NCBI GenBank assembly: GCA_022785125.1
Contig: JALFRA010000027.1
Coordinates: 1 to 64,000, forward strand
Direction: 5' to 3'
Source: Clostridiales bacterium
Lineage (GTDB): Bacteria; Bacillota; Clostridia; Oscillospirales; Oscillospiraceae
Length of the DNA stretch: 64,000 bases
Positions within the stretch are counted from its first letter, which is position 1. Each line of letters opens with the position of its first letter. The position numbers were made by a program, and so were the translations under genes. Shown piece after piece: positions 7,011 through 18,504 of the stretch. Below the pieces are notes generated by a model. That model did no database searches. It was not told the DNA's origin and saw only the letters and a program-made list of their open reading frames with translations.

Positions 7011-7382
7011 ATGGAACTGACCAACACCAACATCCGCTATCTGCTGACCATTTACGATCTCTCCCAGGTCCGGCTGGAGGTCTCCTCCAAGGACATTGCC
7101 GCGTCGCTGGCGGTCTCCCGGGCGTCGGTCACCAGTATGATGTCCATCCTCATTGACAAAAACCTGGTGGACAAGGAGCGCTACGGCAAGATCCACCTGA
7201 CCGGCCTGGGCCGGGCACTGGCCCGGGAGCTGGCCGGTCAGGCCGGACGGCTGGCCATGGATCTCCAGACCCGGATGGACCTGTCCGGGGAGGAGGCTTG
7301 GAAGGCTGCCTGTGCCGCTGTATCCGAGCTGCCCCGGCGCTGTTTCCAGCAGCCCCTGGCGGCGGTGCCCCTGCCCGCCTGA
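7011..7382 (+). CDS. DtxR-like winged-helix regulator lacking the usual metal ligands
   Basis: A 123-residue protein. Residues 1-65 form the DtxR/MntR winged helix (IRYLLTIYDL, SSKDIAASLAVSRASVTSMM, LIDKNLVDKERYGKIHLTGLG). The dimerisation part is short. Where DtxR/MntR proteins have the metal-binding His of the RRH region and the C-x-x-E-H motif, this one reads AGQAGRL and ACAAVSEL. The only His in the protein is in the wing (KIHLT). It is therefore a poor candidate for classical metal sensing. As the last gene of the feo cluster it is the obvious candidate to bind the two palindromes. Confidence 0.8.
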   Translation: MELTNTNIRYLLTIYDLSQVRLEVSSKDIAASLAVSRASVTSMMSILIDKNLVDKERYGKIHLTGLGRALARELAGQAGRLAMDLQTRMDLSGEEAWKAACAAVSELPRRCFQQPLAAVPLPA

Positions 7383-7412
7383 GTTGCCCCCTCTCTTTAC
7401 TATTCCGTCATA

Positions 7413-7455
7413 CCGCCCCGCCCGCCGGAGATTCCGGCGGGCGGGGCCTTTTTGT
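7413..7455 (+). terminator. Terminator of the feo cluster
   Basis: CCCCGCCCGCCGGA pairs with TCCGGCGGGCGGGG across GAT, followed by CCTTTTTG. Confidence 0.9.
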
Positions 7456-7516
7456 GCAAAAAGGCGGAGGCGGCAGGCTTGAAATGCCTGCGGCGGGTAT
7501 GATATAGTATCAGAGT

Positions 7517-8185
7517 ATGTATTTCAGCGGGAGACGCTTTTTCTTGTTTGACGGACTGTTATTTGATCTGGACGGCACTCTGTGGGATTCGGTGGATGCC
7601 ATCTGTCTGTCCTGGAACCGGGTGTTGGAGCGCCTCGCGCCCCAGTATGCCGGGCAGATCACCCGGCCCCGGCTCATCGGCTGTATGGGGATGCTGCTGC
7701 CCGATATTGTGAAAAAGCTGCTGCCCGATCTGGATTGGAAGGAGATCCAGCCCCTGCTGGACGGGCTGCTGGAGGAGGAGAACGCCCATGTGGCCCGCCA
7801 CGGCGGCATCCTCTATCCCAAGGTGCCCGAGACCCTGGAGATCCTGGCCCAGGAATACCCCCTGTTCATCGTCAGCAACTGCCAGGACGGCTACATCGAG
7901 GCCTTTTTCCAGGCCAATGGCCTGGGGAAGTATTTCACCGACTATGAAAACCCCGGCCGTACCGGCAAACCCAAGGGGGACAATATCGCCCTGGTGGTAA
8001 CCCGAAACGGCCTGAAAAAGCCCCTGTACATCGGGGATACCCAGGGGGACTGCAACGCCGCCGCCCAGGCGGGGGTGCCCTTCCTTCACGCCGCCTACGG
8101 CTTTGGGCACATCGACCATGAGGTGCCCCGGGTGGACGCCTTCGCGGATATCCCGGCGGCGGTGGAGCGGCTCAGTCCGCCGTAA
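7517..8185 (+). CDS. HAD-superfamily phosphatase (phosphoglycolate phosphatase-like)
   Basis: A 222-residue cytoplasmic HAD hydrolase. Motif I is FDLDGTLWDSV (nucleophile Asp and acid/base Asp), with a helical cap next, motif II FIVSNCQD, Lys of motif III in TGKPKGDN and motif IV GDTQGDCNAAAQAG. The substrate cannot be told. The start is uncertain: ATG 7517 has only a weak ribosome site, and a TTG about 30 bases downstream, just after GGGAGA, would remove MYFSGRRFF, which precedes the first strand. The gene stands between the feo terminator and the duplicated prfC start. Confidence 0.85.
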   Translation: MYFSGRRFFLFDGLLFDLDGTLWDSVDAICLSWNRVLERLAPQYAGQITRPRLIGCMGMLLPDIVKKLLPDLDWKEIQPLLDGLLEEENAHVARHGGILYPKVPETLEILAQEYPLFIVSNCQDGYIEAFFQANGLGKYFTDYENPGRTGKPKGDNIALVVTRNGLKKPLYIGDTQGDCNAAAQAGVPFLHAAYGFGHIDHEVPRVDAFADIPAAVERLSPP

Positions 8186-8235
8186 ATACCGTCCATACGT
8201 TGTTTTTTGATATTATTACAAGGAGGAACCATACC

Positions 8236-8295
8236 TTGTCTCAATACGAATCTGAAATCAAGCGCCGGCGCACCTTTGCCATCATGCTCCCATAA
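8236..8295 (+). pseudogene. Truncated extra copy of the prfC start
   Basis: AAGGAGG at 8220-8226 precedes TTG, and the frame reads (M)SQYESEIKRRRTFAI, exactly the first residues of PrfC, then MLP and stop where the insertion begins. The 47 bases at 8239-8285 align with 8461-8507 with seven differences, all silent (codons for S, Y, K, R, R, R). The fragment keeps a good ribosome site, so a 19-residue peptide could be made ahead of the true gene. Confidence 0.8.
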
Positions 8296-8457
8296 AGCCC
8301 CTGCGGGGCCTTATGGGGTCCCAAATGATTTCACATCCTCGGGCGGAATGAATCCGCCCTGCGGCAAGGTTTTCGCCAAGGCGAAAACGCTTGGACGCGC
8401 CAAAAGGCGCGAGGGCTGATGATGGCTCCGCGCCCTGAAATCTGGAGGTTACTCAAT
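8286..8457 (-). repeat. Hairpin-rich insertion between the two prfC starts (element E2)
   Basis: Hairpins in order on the plus strand: CCCATAA..TTATGGG at 8289-8317, GGGCGGA/TCCGCCC at 8341-8359, GTTTTCGCC/GGCGAAAAC at 8369-8388, and GGCGC/GCGCC-type pairs at 8395-8412. Read on the minus strand the order becomes CCAAGCGTTTT hairpin, GGCGGATT hairpin, then TTTGGGACCCCATAA hairpin. This parallels E1 (4129-4262) and the second half of E3 (15737-15822). No coding potential is seen. Confidence 0.75.
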
Positions 8458-10059
8458 ATGTCACAATATGAATCTGAAATCAAACGGCGCAGAACCTTTG
8501 CCATCATCAGCCACCCCGACGCCGGTAAGACCACCCTGACGGAAAAGTTCCTGCTCTACGGCGGAGCCATTGCCCAGGCCGGACAGGTCAAGGGCAAGAA
8601 GAACACCCGTGCCGCCACCTCCGACTGGATGGAGATCGAGAAGCAGCGCGGTATCTCGGTCACCTCTTCCGTCATGCAGTTCCAGTACGATGGCTACTGC
8701 ATCAACATTCTGGACACCCCCGGCCACCAGGACTTCTCCGAGGACACCTACCGCACCCTGATGGCGGCCGACTCCGCCGTCATGGTCATCGACGCCGCCA
8801 AGGGCGTGGAGGCCCAGACCCGGAAGCTGTTCAAGGTGTGCGCCATGCGGGACATCCCCATCTTCACCTTCATCAACAAGATGGACCGTGAGGCCCGGGA
8901 CTCCTTTGAACTGCTGGAGGAGCTGGAGAAGGAGCTGGGCATCGAGACCTACCCTGTCAACTGGCCCATTGGCTGCGGCAAGGATTTCAAGGGCGTGTAC
9001 GACCGGGGCAGCCGGAAGATCATCCACTTTACCTCCAACGGCGGCGCCAAAGCCGCCACCGCCACCGAGGTGGAGCTGGGCGACCCCAATCTGGACGGCC
9101 TGATCACCGAGCGGCTCCATCAGCAGCTCACCGACGAGATCGAGCTGCTGGACGGCGCTGCCGCCGAGTTTGACCTGGACCGGGTGCGCCACGGCAAGCT
9201 GTCCCCCGTGTTCTTCGGCTCCGCCCTCACCAACTTCGGCGTGGAGCCCTTCCTGGAGCACTTTCTCCAGATGACCACCGCTCCTCTGCCCCGGAAGGCG
9301 GGGGAGGAGATCATCGACTCCATGGACGACAGCTTCTCCGCCTTTGTGTTCAAGATCCAGGCCAACATGAACAAGGCTCACCGGGACCGGATCGCTTTCA
9401 TGCGTATCGTTTCCGGCAAGTTCGAGGCGGACAAGGAGGTCTACCACGTTCAGGGCGGCAAGAAGATCCGCCTGTCCCGGCCCCAGCAGCTGATGGCCGC
9501 CGAGCGGGAGATCATCGAGGAGGCCTACGCCGGCGACATCATCGGTGTGTTTGATCCCGGCATCTTCTCCATTGGCGATACCCTGTGTACCGCCGCCAAG
9601 AAGTTTACCTTTGACCCCATTCCCACCTTCGCTCCCGAGCACTTCAAGCGGGTGCGCTCCCTGGACACCATGAAGCGCAAGCAGTTCCTGAAGGGCATGG
9701 AGCAGATTGCCCAGGAGGGCGCCATCCAGATTTTCAAGACCCCCTACTCCGGCATGGAGGAGGTCATTGTGGGCGTGGTGGGTACCCTGCAATTTGATGT
9801 GCTGGAGTACCGGCTGAAGAACGAGTACAACGTGGACCTCTATATGGAGGGCCTGCCCTACGAGTACCTGCGGTGGATCGAGACCGAGGATGGCCAGCCG
9901 GTGAAGGAGGAGGACCTGAACCTGGGTACCGACACCAAGCTGGTGGAGGACTACAAGGGCAACCAGCTGCTCCTCTTCGGGTCCCAGTGGGCCATTAACT
10001 GGACGGAGGAGCGCAACAAGAACCTCACCTTCCACGAGTTTGGCGGTACCAAGTTTTAA
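8458..10059 (+). CDS. prfC: Peptide chain release factor 3
   Basis: A 533-residue translational GTPase (RF3 is usually about 530) that removes RF1/RF2 from the ribosome after peptide release. Visible motifs: G1 SHPDAGKTT (18-26), switch region KQRGISVTSS, G3 DTPGHQDF, G4 NKMDREARD, and domain III sequence GTLQFDVLEYRL. The ATG at 8458 is the second prfC start; its ribosome site CTGGAGG lies 8 bases upstream, immediately after the insertion. Terminated by a strong bidirectional hairpin shared with yifB. Confidence 0.96.
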   Translation: MSQYESEIKRRRTFAIISHPDAGKTTLTEKFLLYGGAIAQAGQVKGKKNTRAATSDWMEIEKQRGISVTSSVMQFQYDGYCINILDTPGHQDFSEDTYRTLMAADSAVMVIDAAKGVEAQTRKLFKVCAMRDIPIFTFINKMDREARDSFELLEELEKELGIETYPVNWPIGCGKDFKGVYDRGSRKIIHFTSNGGAKAATATEVELGDPNLDGLITERLHQQLTDEIELLDGAAAEFDLDRVRHGKLSPVFFGSALTNFGVEPFLEHFLQMTTAPLPRKAGEEIIDSMDDSFSAFVFKIQANMNKAHRDRIAFMRIVSGKFEADKEVYHVQGGKKIRLSRPQQLMAAEREIIEEAYAGDIIGVFDPGIFSIGDTLCTAAKKFTFDPIPTFAPEHFKRVRSLDTMKRKQFLKGMEQIAQEGAIQIFKTPYSGMEEVIVGVVGTLQFDVLEYRLKNEYNVDLYMEGLPYEYLRWIETEDGQPVKEEDLNLGTDTKLVEDYKGNQLLLFGSQWAINWTEERNKNLTFHEFGGTKF

Positions 10060-10060
10060 C

Positions 10061-10107
10061 AAAAAATGCGGCCCGGAACAGGAATTGTTCCGGGCCGCAT
10101 TTTTTGT
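10061..10107. terminator. Bidirectional terminator prfC/yifB
   Basis: AAAAAATGCGGCCCGGAACA pairs nearly perfectly with TGTTCCGGGCCGCATTTTTT. It has A-runs and T-runs on both sides and sits between convergent genes. Confidence 0.92.
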
Positions 10108-10121
10108 TGTGTTTATTAGGC

Positions 10122-11633
10122 TCACCTTCCCAGGGAGGCGCTCTCCCGGTACTGGATGGCCTCGGCCAGATGCTCCACCCCGATGCGCTCGGCCCCGTCC
10201 AGGTCGGCGATGGTGCGGGCTACCCGCAGGATGCGGTCGTAGCTGCGGGCGGTCAGGCCCATCCGGTCGAAGGCCCCTTTCATAAGGGCGGTGCCTGCCT
10301 CGTCCAGCTGGCAGAACCGGGCCAGCTCCGTTTGGCCCATGTGAGAATTGCAGTCGGGCCCCTCTGGCCCGAAGCGGGCGGTCTGGATGGCCCGGGCGGC
10401 GTTCACTCTGGCCTTGATAACGGCGGATGGCTCCGCGTCGGACCGCCGGGACAGCTGGTCGAAGTCCAGAGCGGGCACCTCCACATACAGGTCGATCCGG
10501 TCCAGCAGGGGTCCCGACAGCCTGCTCAGGTACTTATCCACCGCCTGAGGGGAGCAGCGGCAACGGTCGGTACCGTACCAGCCGCATTTGCAGGGGTTCA
10601 TGGCGCACACCAGCATGAACCGGGCGGGAAAGACCGCCGTGCCCGCCACCCGGCTGATCTGCACTACCCCGTCCTCCAGAGGCTGGCGCAAGGTTTCCAG
10701 TACCTCCTTGTGGAACTCGGGCAGCTCGTCCAGGAAGAGCACCCCGTTGTGGGCCAGGGAAATCTCTCCCGGCCGGGGAGTAGAGCCTCCGCCTGCCATG
10801 CCCATGGCGGAGACGGTATGGTGAGGGGCCCGGAAGGGCCGCTGGGTAAGGAGGGGACGGGTCTCGCTGGTCAGCCCCATGACCGAGTGGACCTCGGTGC
10901 ACTCCAGAGCCTCCCGGCGGGTCATGTCGGGGAGGATGGAGGGCAGGCGGCGGGCCAGCATGGATTTGCCCGAGCCCGGCGGGCCCACCATCAAAAGGTT
11001 ATGGCCTCCCGCGGCGGCGATCTCCAGAGCCCGCTTGCCGTTCTCCTGACCCTTCACGTCGGCAAAGTCCAGTTCCGCCTCCGGATCGGCCCCCGGTGTC
11101 CAGGGGTCGGCGGGGAGGATGGGGGTCTCCCCCCGCAGGTGGGCTACCAGCTGGGAGACGCTCTCCACCGGGTAAACATTCACACCAACCGCCAGAGTGG
11201 CCTCAGCGGCGGAGGAGGCGGGGACGTACAGATCCTTGATACCAGCCCGCCGGGCGGCCAGAGCCATGGGCAGCATTCCGGGGATGGGCCGCAGCTGCCC
11301 GGACAGGGACAGCTCTCCCACGAAGGCGCAGGGGCCGGCGGGCAGGCGGAGCTGCTCTCCAGCCGCCAGGATGCCCACCAGAATGGGCAGGTCGTACACC
11401 GTGCCCCCCTTTTTGCGGTCGGCGGGGGCCAGATTGACGGTGATGCGGGAGACAGGGAAGGAGAAGCCGCAGTTTTTGATGGCGGAGCGCACCCGGTCCC
11501 GAGCCTCCTTCACCGCCGCGTCGGGCAGGCCTACGATCTCAAAGGCGGGCAGCCCGCCGGACAGGTCGCATTCCGCCCGCACCTCATAGCCTGAGATGCC
11601 GGTGAGGCCCAGGGAACGCACTTCACACAGCAT
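10122..11633 (-). CDS. comM: YifB/ComM-family Mg-chelatase-like AAA+ ATPase
   Basis: A 503-residue protein. The N-terminal Lon-like fold is MLCEVRSLGLTGISGYEV. Walker A is MVGPPGSGKSML, the Walker B region is GVLFLDELPEFHKEVLE, followed by a four-Cys zinc-type cluster (CAMNPCKCG..CRC) and C-terminal Mg-chelatase helices (LTARSYDRILRVARTIADL). In naturally competent bacteria ComM is a hexameric helicase that extends branch migration during transformation. Its job in Clostridia is less clear. Single gene, divergent from porA. Confidence 0.93.
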   Translation of the reverse strand: MLCEVRSLGLTGISGYEVRAECDLSGGLPAFEIVGLPDAAVKEARDRVRSAIKNCGFSFPVSRITVNLAPADRKKGGTVYDLPILVGILAAGEQLRLPAGPCAFVGELSLSGQLRPIPGMLPMALAARRAGIKDLYVPASSAAEATLAVGVNVYPVESVSQLVAHLRGETPILPADPWTPGADPEAELDFADVKGQENGKRALEIAAAGGHNLLMVGPPGSGKSMLARRLPSILPDMTRREALECTEVHSVMGLTSETRPLLTQRPFRAPHHTVSAMGMAGGGSTPRPGEISLAHNGVLFLDELPEFHKEVLETLRQPLEDGVVQISRVAGTAVFPARFMLVCAMNPCKCGWYGTDRCRCSPQAVDKYLSRLSGPLLDRIDLYVEVPALDFDQLSRRSDAEPSAVIKARVNAARAIQTARFGPEGPDCNSHMGQTELARFCQLDEAGTALMKGAFDRMGLTARSYDRILRVARTIADLDGAERIGVEHLAEAIQYRESASLGR

Positions 11634-11698
11634 GGCCTGACACCTTCTTTCTGCTCCGAATCCGGGGGTTCGGAGGCTGATATGGATACATTATGCTT

Positions 11699-11704
11699 AT
11701 TATA
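11699..11704 (-). promoter_or_regulatory. Probable -10 box of comM
   Basis: TATAAT on the minus strand about 66 bases upstream of the comM ATG. No convincing -35 is seen at 16-18 bp. Confidence 0.5.
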
Positions 11705-11735
11705 ACACACAAGCCGGCCCGCCGCCAGAGCGCTG

Positions 11736-11764
11736 TTCCAACAGCATTGAGCGCTGTGTTGGAA
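11736..11764. promoter_or_regulatory. Inverted repeat in the comM/porA gap
   Basis: TTCCAACAGC and GCTGTGTTGGAA form a dyad with about 7 bases between arms. It lies about 30 bases upstream of the comM -10 box and about 150 upstream of the porA promoter. It could be an operator or a hairpin; no T-run follows. The rest of 11640-11910 shows nothing else. Confidence 0.4.
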
Positions 11765-11914
11765 AGCCAGTGTTCCAGAATGTGCGGTCTAGTACCGGCG
11801 GTTCAGCAGTAAAAAGACAGTTCTGAATTTTTTTCAAAGAAAAGAGGAAAAACCGGGTGTATTCCTAGGGATATGCGAATATGAAGAAAATTTTCATAGA
11901 TAAGTAAGATTTGA

Positions 11915-11943
11915 TTTACAAACGGTTTGGATGGTGTTACAAT
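11915..11943 (+). promoter_or_regulatory. Promoter of porA
   Basis: TTTACA at 11915-11920 and TACAAT at 11938-11943 with 17 bp spacing. The transcript would carry a leader of about 130 bases. Confidence 0.75.
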
Positions 11944-11987
11944 GAAGGCGCTCCGGGAAAGTTTCTTTCCGGTAAGCGGGGAAAAAG

Positions 11988-12051
11988 CCAGGGTAATGGG
12001 AATCCGGCCCGGTCTCCAGAGAGAGGCGGGGACCGATTCCCATTGCCCTGG
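11988..12051 (+). promoter_or_regulatory. Large leader hairpin before porA
   Basis: CCAGGGTAATGGGAATC (11988-12004) pairs with GATTCCCATTGCCCTGG (12035-12051), 17 pairs with one G-U. The 30-base apical part can form an inner GGTCTCC/GGGGACC stem. It ends 10 bases before AAGGAGG. No T-run follows, so it is not a simple terminator. It may stabilise the mRNA 5' end or regulate translation. Confidence 0.65.
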
Positions 12052-12078
12052 AACAACGAACAAGGAGGAATCGTTTCA

Positions 12079-15645
<3,567 letters not shown>

Positions 15646-15658
15646 TTAGAACCACCAA

Positions 15659-15687
15659 GACCCCCGGGCAACTGCCCGGGGGTCTTT
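15659..15687 (+). terminator. Terminator of porA/nifJ
   Basis: GACCCCCGGGCA pairs with TGCCCGGGGGTC around a 2-base loop, then TTTCTG. It starts 13 bases after the stop. Confidence 0.9.
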
Positions 15688-15689
15688 CT

Positions 15690-15965
15690 GTCGTCGGCAT
15701 CTTCGTGGGGCCCCATCCAAGATGGGGCGGCGCATTGCGCCGTGCAAGCGTTTTGGGTCTGGCCGCCAAGGAGCGTTGGGAGCGCCTGTTGGGACCCCAT
15801 GGGCAGTTGACTGTTCATGGGAGAGGAGGCACGGCAAAAGGAGAGAGCTTTGCCGTATGCGGCGAAGCGAGGGATGTGGCGCTTGTGCCGACGAGGTGGA
15901 GCTGTACAAGTAATTAGAACCACCAAGACCCCCTGATGTAGTCTATTTTCCTACATCAGGGGGTC
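15690..15965 (+). repeat. Insertion carrying a second, interrupted porA tail (element E3)
   Basis: The porA sequence at 15592-15613 recurs at 15762-15783. Sequence starting GTGGAGCTGTACAAGTAA (porA C-terminus, stop, TTAGAACCACCAAGACCCCC) recurs from 15896. In the second copy the 14 bases between these two blocks are replaced by about 110 foreign bases including TTGGGACCCCATGGG..CATGGGAG. The first part (15710-15760) has CCCCATCC/GATGGGG and CAAGCGTTTT blocks shared with other insertions. The frame ending in VELYK is not a gene. No other content is seen up to 16119. Confidence 0.75.
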
Positions 15966-15970
15966 TTTTG
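15927..15970 (+). terminator. Terminator at the end of the duplicated porA tail
   Basis: GACCCCCTGATGTAG (15927-15941) pairs with CTACATCAGGGGGTC (15951-15965), then TTTTG. The base of the stem equals that of the first porA terminator while the top differs. The stretch 15971-16119 up to metH shows no gene. Confidence 0.85.
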
Positions 15971-16119
15971 TCACTGTCCGTTTTTACTGGATCAGTTCAG
16001 TCACAGTAAATGCACTCTGTTTTGAGAATGGAAAAGAAATGTTCCGCCATGGCATTCTGATATGGATTACCTTTCCCTGACATGGAGGGCGTAATGCCGC
16101 ATATCTGCTTTTGTGTTTA

Positions 16120-18504
16120 TCAGCTCTGATAGATCTCCTTGGCGTATCGGACGGTGGCCATGGCGTCCTTGGCGTAGCAGTCCGCCCCGATCTGATCGGC
16201 GTAAGCGGGGGTGAGCACCGCGCCGCCCACCACGATCTTCACCTGGGGGCAGGTCTCCCGCAGCTGGCGGATGGTCTCCTCCATGCTCACCACCGTGGTG
16301 GTCATCAGGGCGCTGAGGCCCACCAGGCGCACGCCGGGCTGTCCGGCGGCCTCCACGATGCGCTCCGGGGCCACGTCACGGCCCAGGTCCATGACGGTAA
16401 AGCTGTAGTTTTCCAGCAGTACCTTGACGATGTTCTTGCCGATGTCGTGGATGTCCCCCTGGACGGTGGCCAGCACCACGGCTCCCTGGCTGGGCCGGTC
16501 CTCGCCGGACATGGCGTTCTGTACCACCTCAAAGGCGGCCTTGGCGGCCTCGGCGCTCATGAGCAGCTGGGGCAGGAAGAGGGTGCCCTTCTCAAAGCCC
16601 TGACCCACCTGATCCAGGGCGGGGATGAGCACGCTGTCTACGATGTCCAGGGGGGCCTTGCCGCCGTCCAGGGCGGCCTTGGCGGCCTGGGCCGCCCCCT
16701 CCTTGCTGCCCCGCAGGACGCAGTCGGTGAGGGAGGGGCCGTCGGTGGAAGAAACCGGGGCAGCAGGGGCTTCCTGCCCGCCGTAGGCGGCGATGTAGCG
16801 GCCGCACTGAGGGTCCAGACCCAGGAGAGCCTGATAGCTCCGCCAGGCCCCCATCATGGCGGCGTTGTTGGGGTTGAGAATGGCGCAGTCCAGCCCCTGC
16901 TGGAGGGCCATGGTGAAGAAGGCGGTGTTCACCAGCTCCCGCTTGGGGAGACCGAAGGACACATTGGACACGCCCAGAATGGTGGACACCCCCAGCTCCT
17001 TCTTGATGCGGCCTACCGCCTCCAGGGTAATTTTGGCGGCCTCCGGCTCGGAGGAGATGGTGAGGGTCAGGGGATCGATGACGATCTCCTTTTTGGAAAT
17101 ACCGTACTGGGCGGCGGTATCGCAAATCTTTTTGGCGATGGCCAGCCGGCCCTCCGCTGTGGCGGGGATGCCGTTCTCGTCCAGGGCAAGGCCCACCACC
17201 ACGCCGCCGTACTTCTTCACCAGGGGGAAGAGGGCGGCCATGCTCTCGGCCTTGCCGGACACCGAGTTAAGCATGGGTTTGCCGTTGTAGCGGCGCATGG
17301 CCCGCTCCATGGCCTCCGGGTCGGAGGTGTCCAGCTGGAGGGGGAGGGGAAGGACGGCCTGGAGGGACTCCATCACCTCCACCAGCAGGGCGGGCTCGTC
17401 GATTTCGGGCAGGCCCACGTTCACGTCCAGCACCTGGGCCCCGGCCTCCTCCTGGGCAAAGGCTTCATTGAGGAGGTACTCAATGTTGTGGTCCCGCAGG
17501 GCCTGCTGGAACTTCTTCTTTCCGGTGGGGTTGATGCGCTCGCCGATGACCACGGGGGCGGGGCCGATCTCCACCGCCTGGGCGTAGGAGGACACCAGGG
17601 TGCGGCCGCGGTCTACGGCGGGGGTGAAGGGCTTGTCCCGGCACACCTCCACCGCGGCCTTGATGTGGTCGGGGGAGGTGCCGCAGCAGCCGCCCAGGAT
17701 CTGTACCCCCAGGTCGGCAATGGCCCCCATGTGGACGGCGAACTCCGCCGGGCCCACGTCAAAGACGGTGCAGCCGTCGCAGGCGTGGGGCAGACCGGCG
17801 TTGGGGTTGACGATCAGAGGCACTGAGGCATACTCCAGCAGCTGCTTCACGATGGGCAGCATCTGAGCGGGGCCCAGGCCGCAGTTGACGCCCAGGGCGT
17901 CCACGCCCAGGCCCTCCAGCAGGGCCACGGTGGAGGCGGGGGTGCCGCCGGTGAGCAGCTTGCCGTTCTCGCCGTAGACCGTGGTGACTACTACCGGCAG
18001 GTCGCAGTTCTCCTTGGCGGCCAGCACGGCGGCCTTGGCCTCGTAGGAGTCGCTCATAGTCTCGATGAGTACCAGGTCGGCCCCGGCGGCGGCGCCCGCC
18101 CGTACCACCTGGGCATACAGGGCCACCGCGGCCTCAAAGTCCAGGTCGCCCATGGGCTTCAGGAGCTTGCCGGTGGGACCCATATCCAGAGCCACAAACA
18201 CGTCGGGCCGGGGGTCGGCGTCCCTGGCCTCGCAGGCCAGACGCACACCGGCGGTCACCAGCTCCTCCAGATCAAACTCCCCTCCGGCGGGGAACTTCAG
18301 GGCGTTGGCCCCGAAGGTGTTGGTGCACAGGATGTTGCTCCCCGCCTTCAGATAGGCCTGGTGGAGGGCGGAAATGCGGTCCGGATGGAGCAGGTTCCAG
18401 GTCTCGGGCAGCTCGCCGCCCTTCAGGCCCTGGGCCTGAAGCAGGGTGCCGGTGCCGCCGTCAAAAAACAGGCGCTGGCTGTGCAGCGCGTCGATGAATT
18501 TCAT
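16120..18504 (-). CDS. metH: Cobalamin-dependent methionine synthase without reactivation domain
   Basis: A 794-residue protein. The N-terminal homocysteine methyltransferase domain (about 1-300) has the zinc thiolates in GVNCGLGP and LGGCCGTSPDHI. The pterin-binding domain (about 310-570) starts VIGERINPTGKKKFQ. The cobalamin cap and Rossmann domain (about 590-794) carries the lower-ligand motif GDIHDIGKNI. It transfers the methyl of 5-methyl-THF to homocysteine. The C-terminal AdoMet reactivation domain of the 1200-residue E. coli enzyme is absent; the neighbouring gene encodes it separately, overlapping this start by 4 bases (ATGA). Confidence 0.95.
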   Translation of the reverse strand: MKFIDALHSQRLFFDGGTGTLLQAQGLKGGELPETWNLLHPDRISALHQAYLKAGSNILCTNTFGANALKFPAGGEFDLEELVTAGVRLACEARDADPRPDVFVALDMGPTGKLLKPMGDLDFEAAVALYAQVVRAGAAAGADLVLIETMSDSYEAKAAVLAAKENCDLPVVVTTVYGENGKLLTGGTPASTVALLEGLGVDALGVNCGLGPAQMLPIVKQLLEYASVPLIVNPNAGLPHACDGCTVFDVGPAEFAVHMGAIADLGVQILGGCCGTSPDHIKAAVEVCRDKPFTPAVDRGRTLVSSYAQAVEIGPAPVVIGERINPTGKKKFQQALRDHNIEYLLNEAFAQEEAGAQVLDVNVGLPEIDEPALLVEVMESLQAVLPLPLQLDTSDPEAMERAMRRYNGKPMLNSVSGKAESMAALFPLVKKYGGVVVGLALDENGIPATAEGRLAIAKKICDTAAQYGISKKEIVIDPLTLTISSEPEAAKITLEAVGRIKKELGVSTILGVSNVSFGLPKRELVNTAFFTMALQQGLDCAILNPNNAAMMGAWRSYQALLGLDPQCGRYIAAYGGQEAPAAPVSSTDGPSLTDCVLRGSKEGAAQAAKAALDGGKAPLDIVDSVLIPALDQVGQGFEKGTLFLPQLLMSAEAAKAAFEVVQNAMSGEDRPSQGAVVLATVQGDIHDIGKNIVKVLLENYSFTVMDLGRDVAPERIVEAAGQPGVRLVGLSALMTTTVVSMEETIRQLRETCPQVKIVVGGAVLTPAYADQIGADCYAKDAMATVRYAKEIYQS

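Noticed and set aside
11640-11910. A small gene in the comM/porA gap
   Set aside because: No frame with a ribosome site was found; only a -10 box and an inverted repeat are visible.
15722-15913. Frames ending in VELYK (here) and VELYQ (19926-20312)
   Set aside because: They are read-through of insertion sequence into a copied porA tail, without a ribosome site or conserved start.
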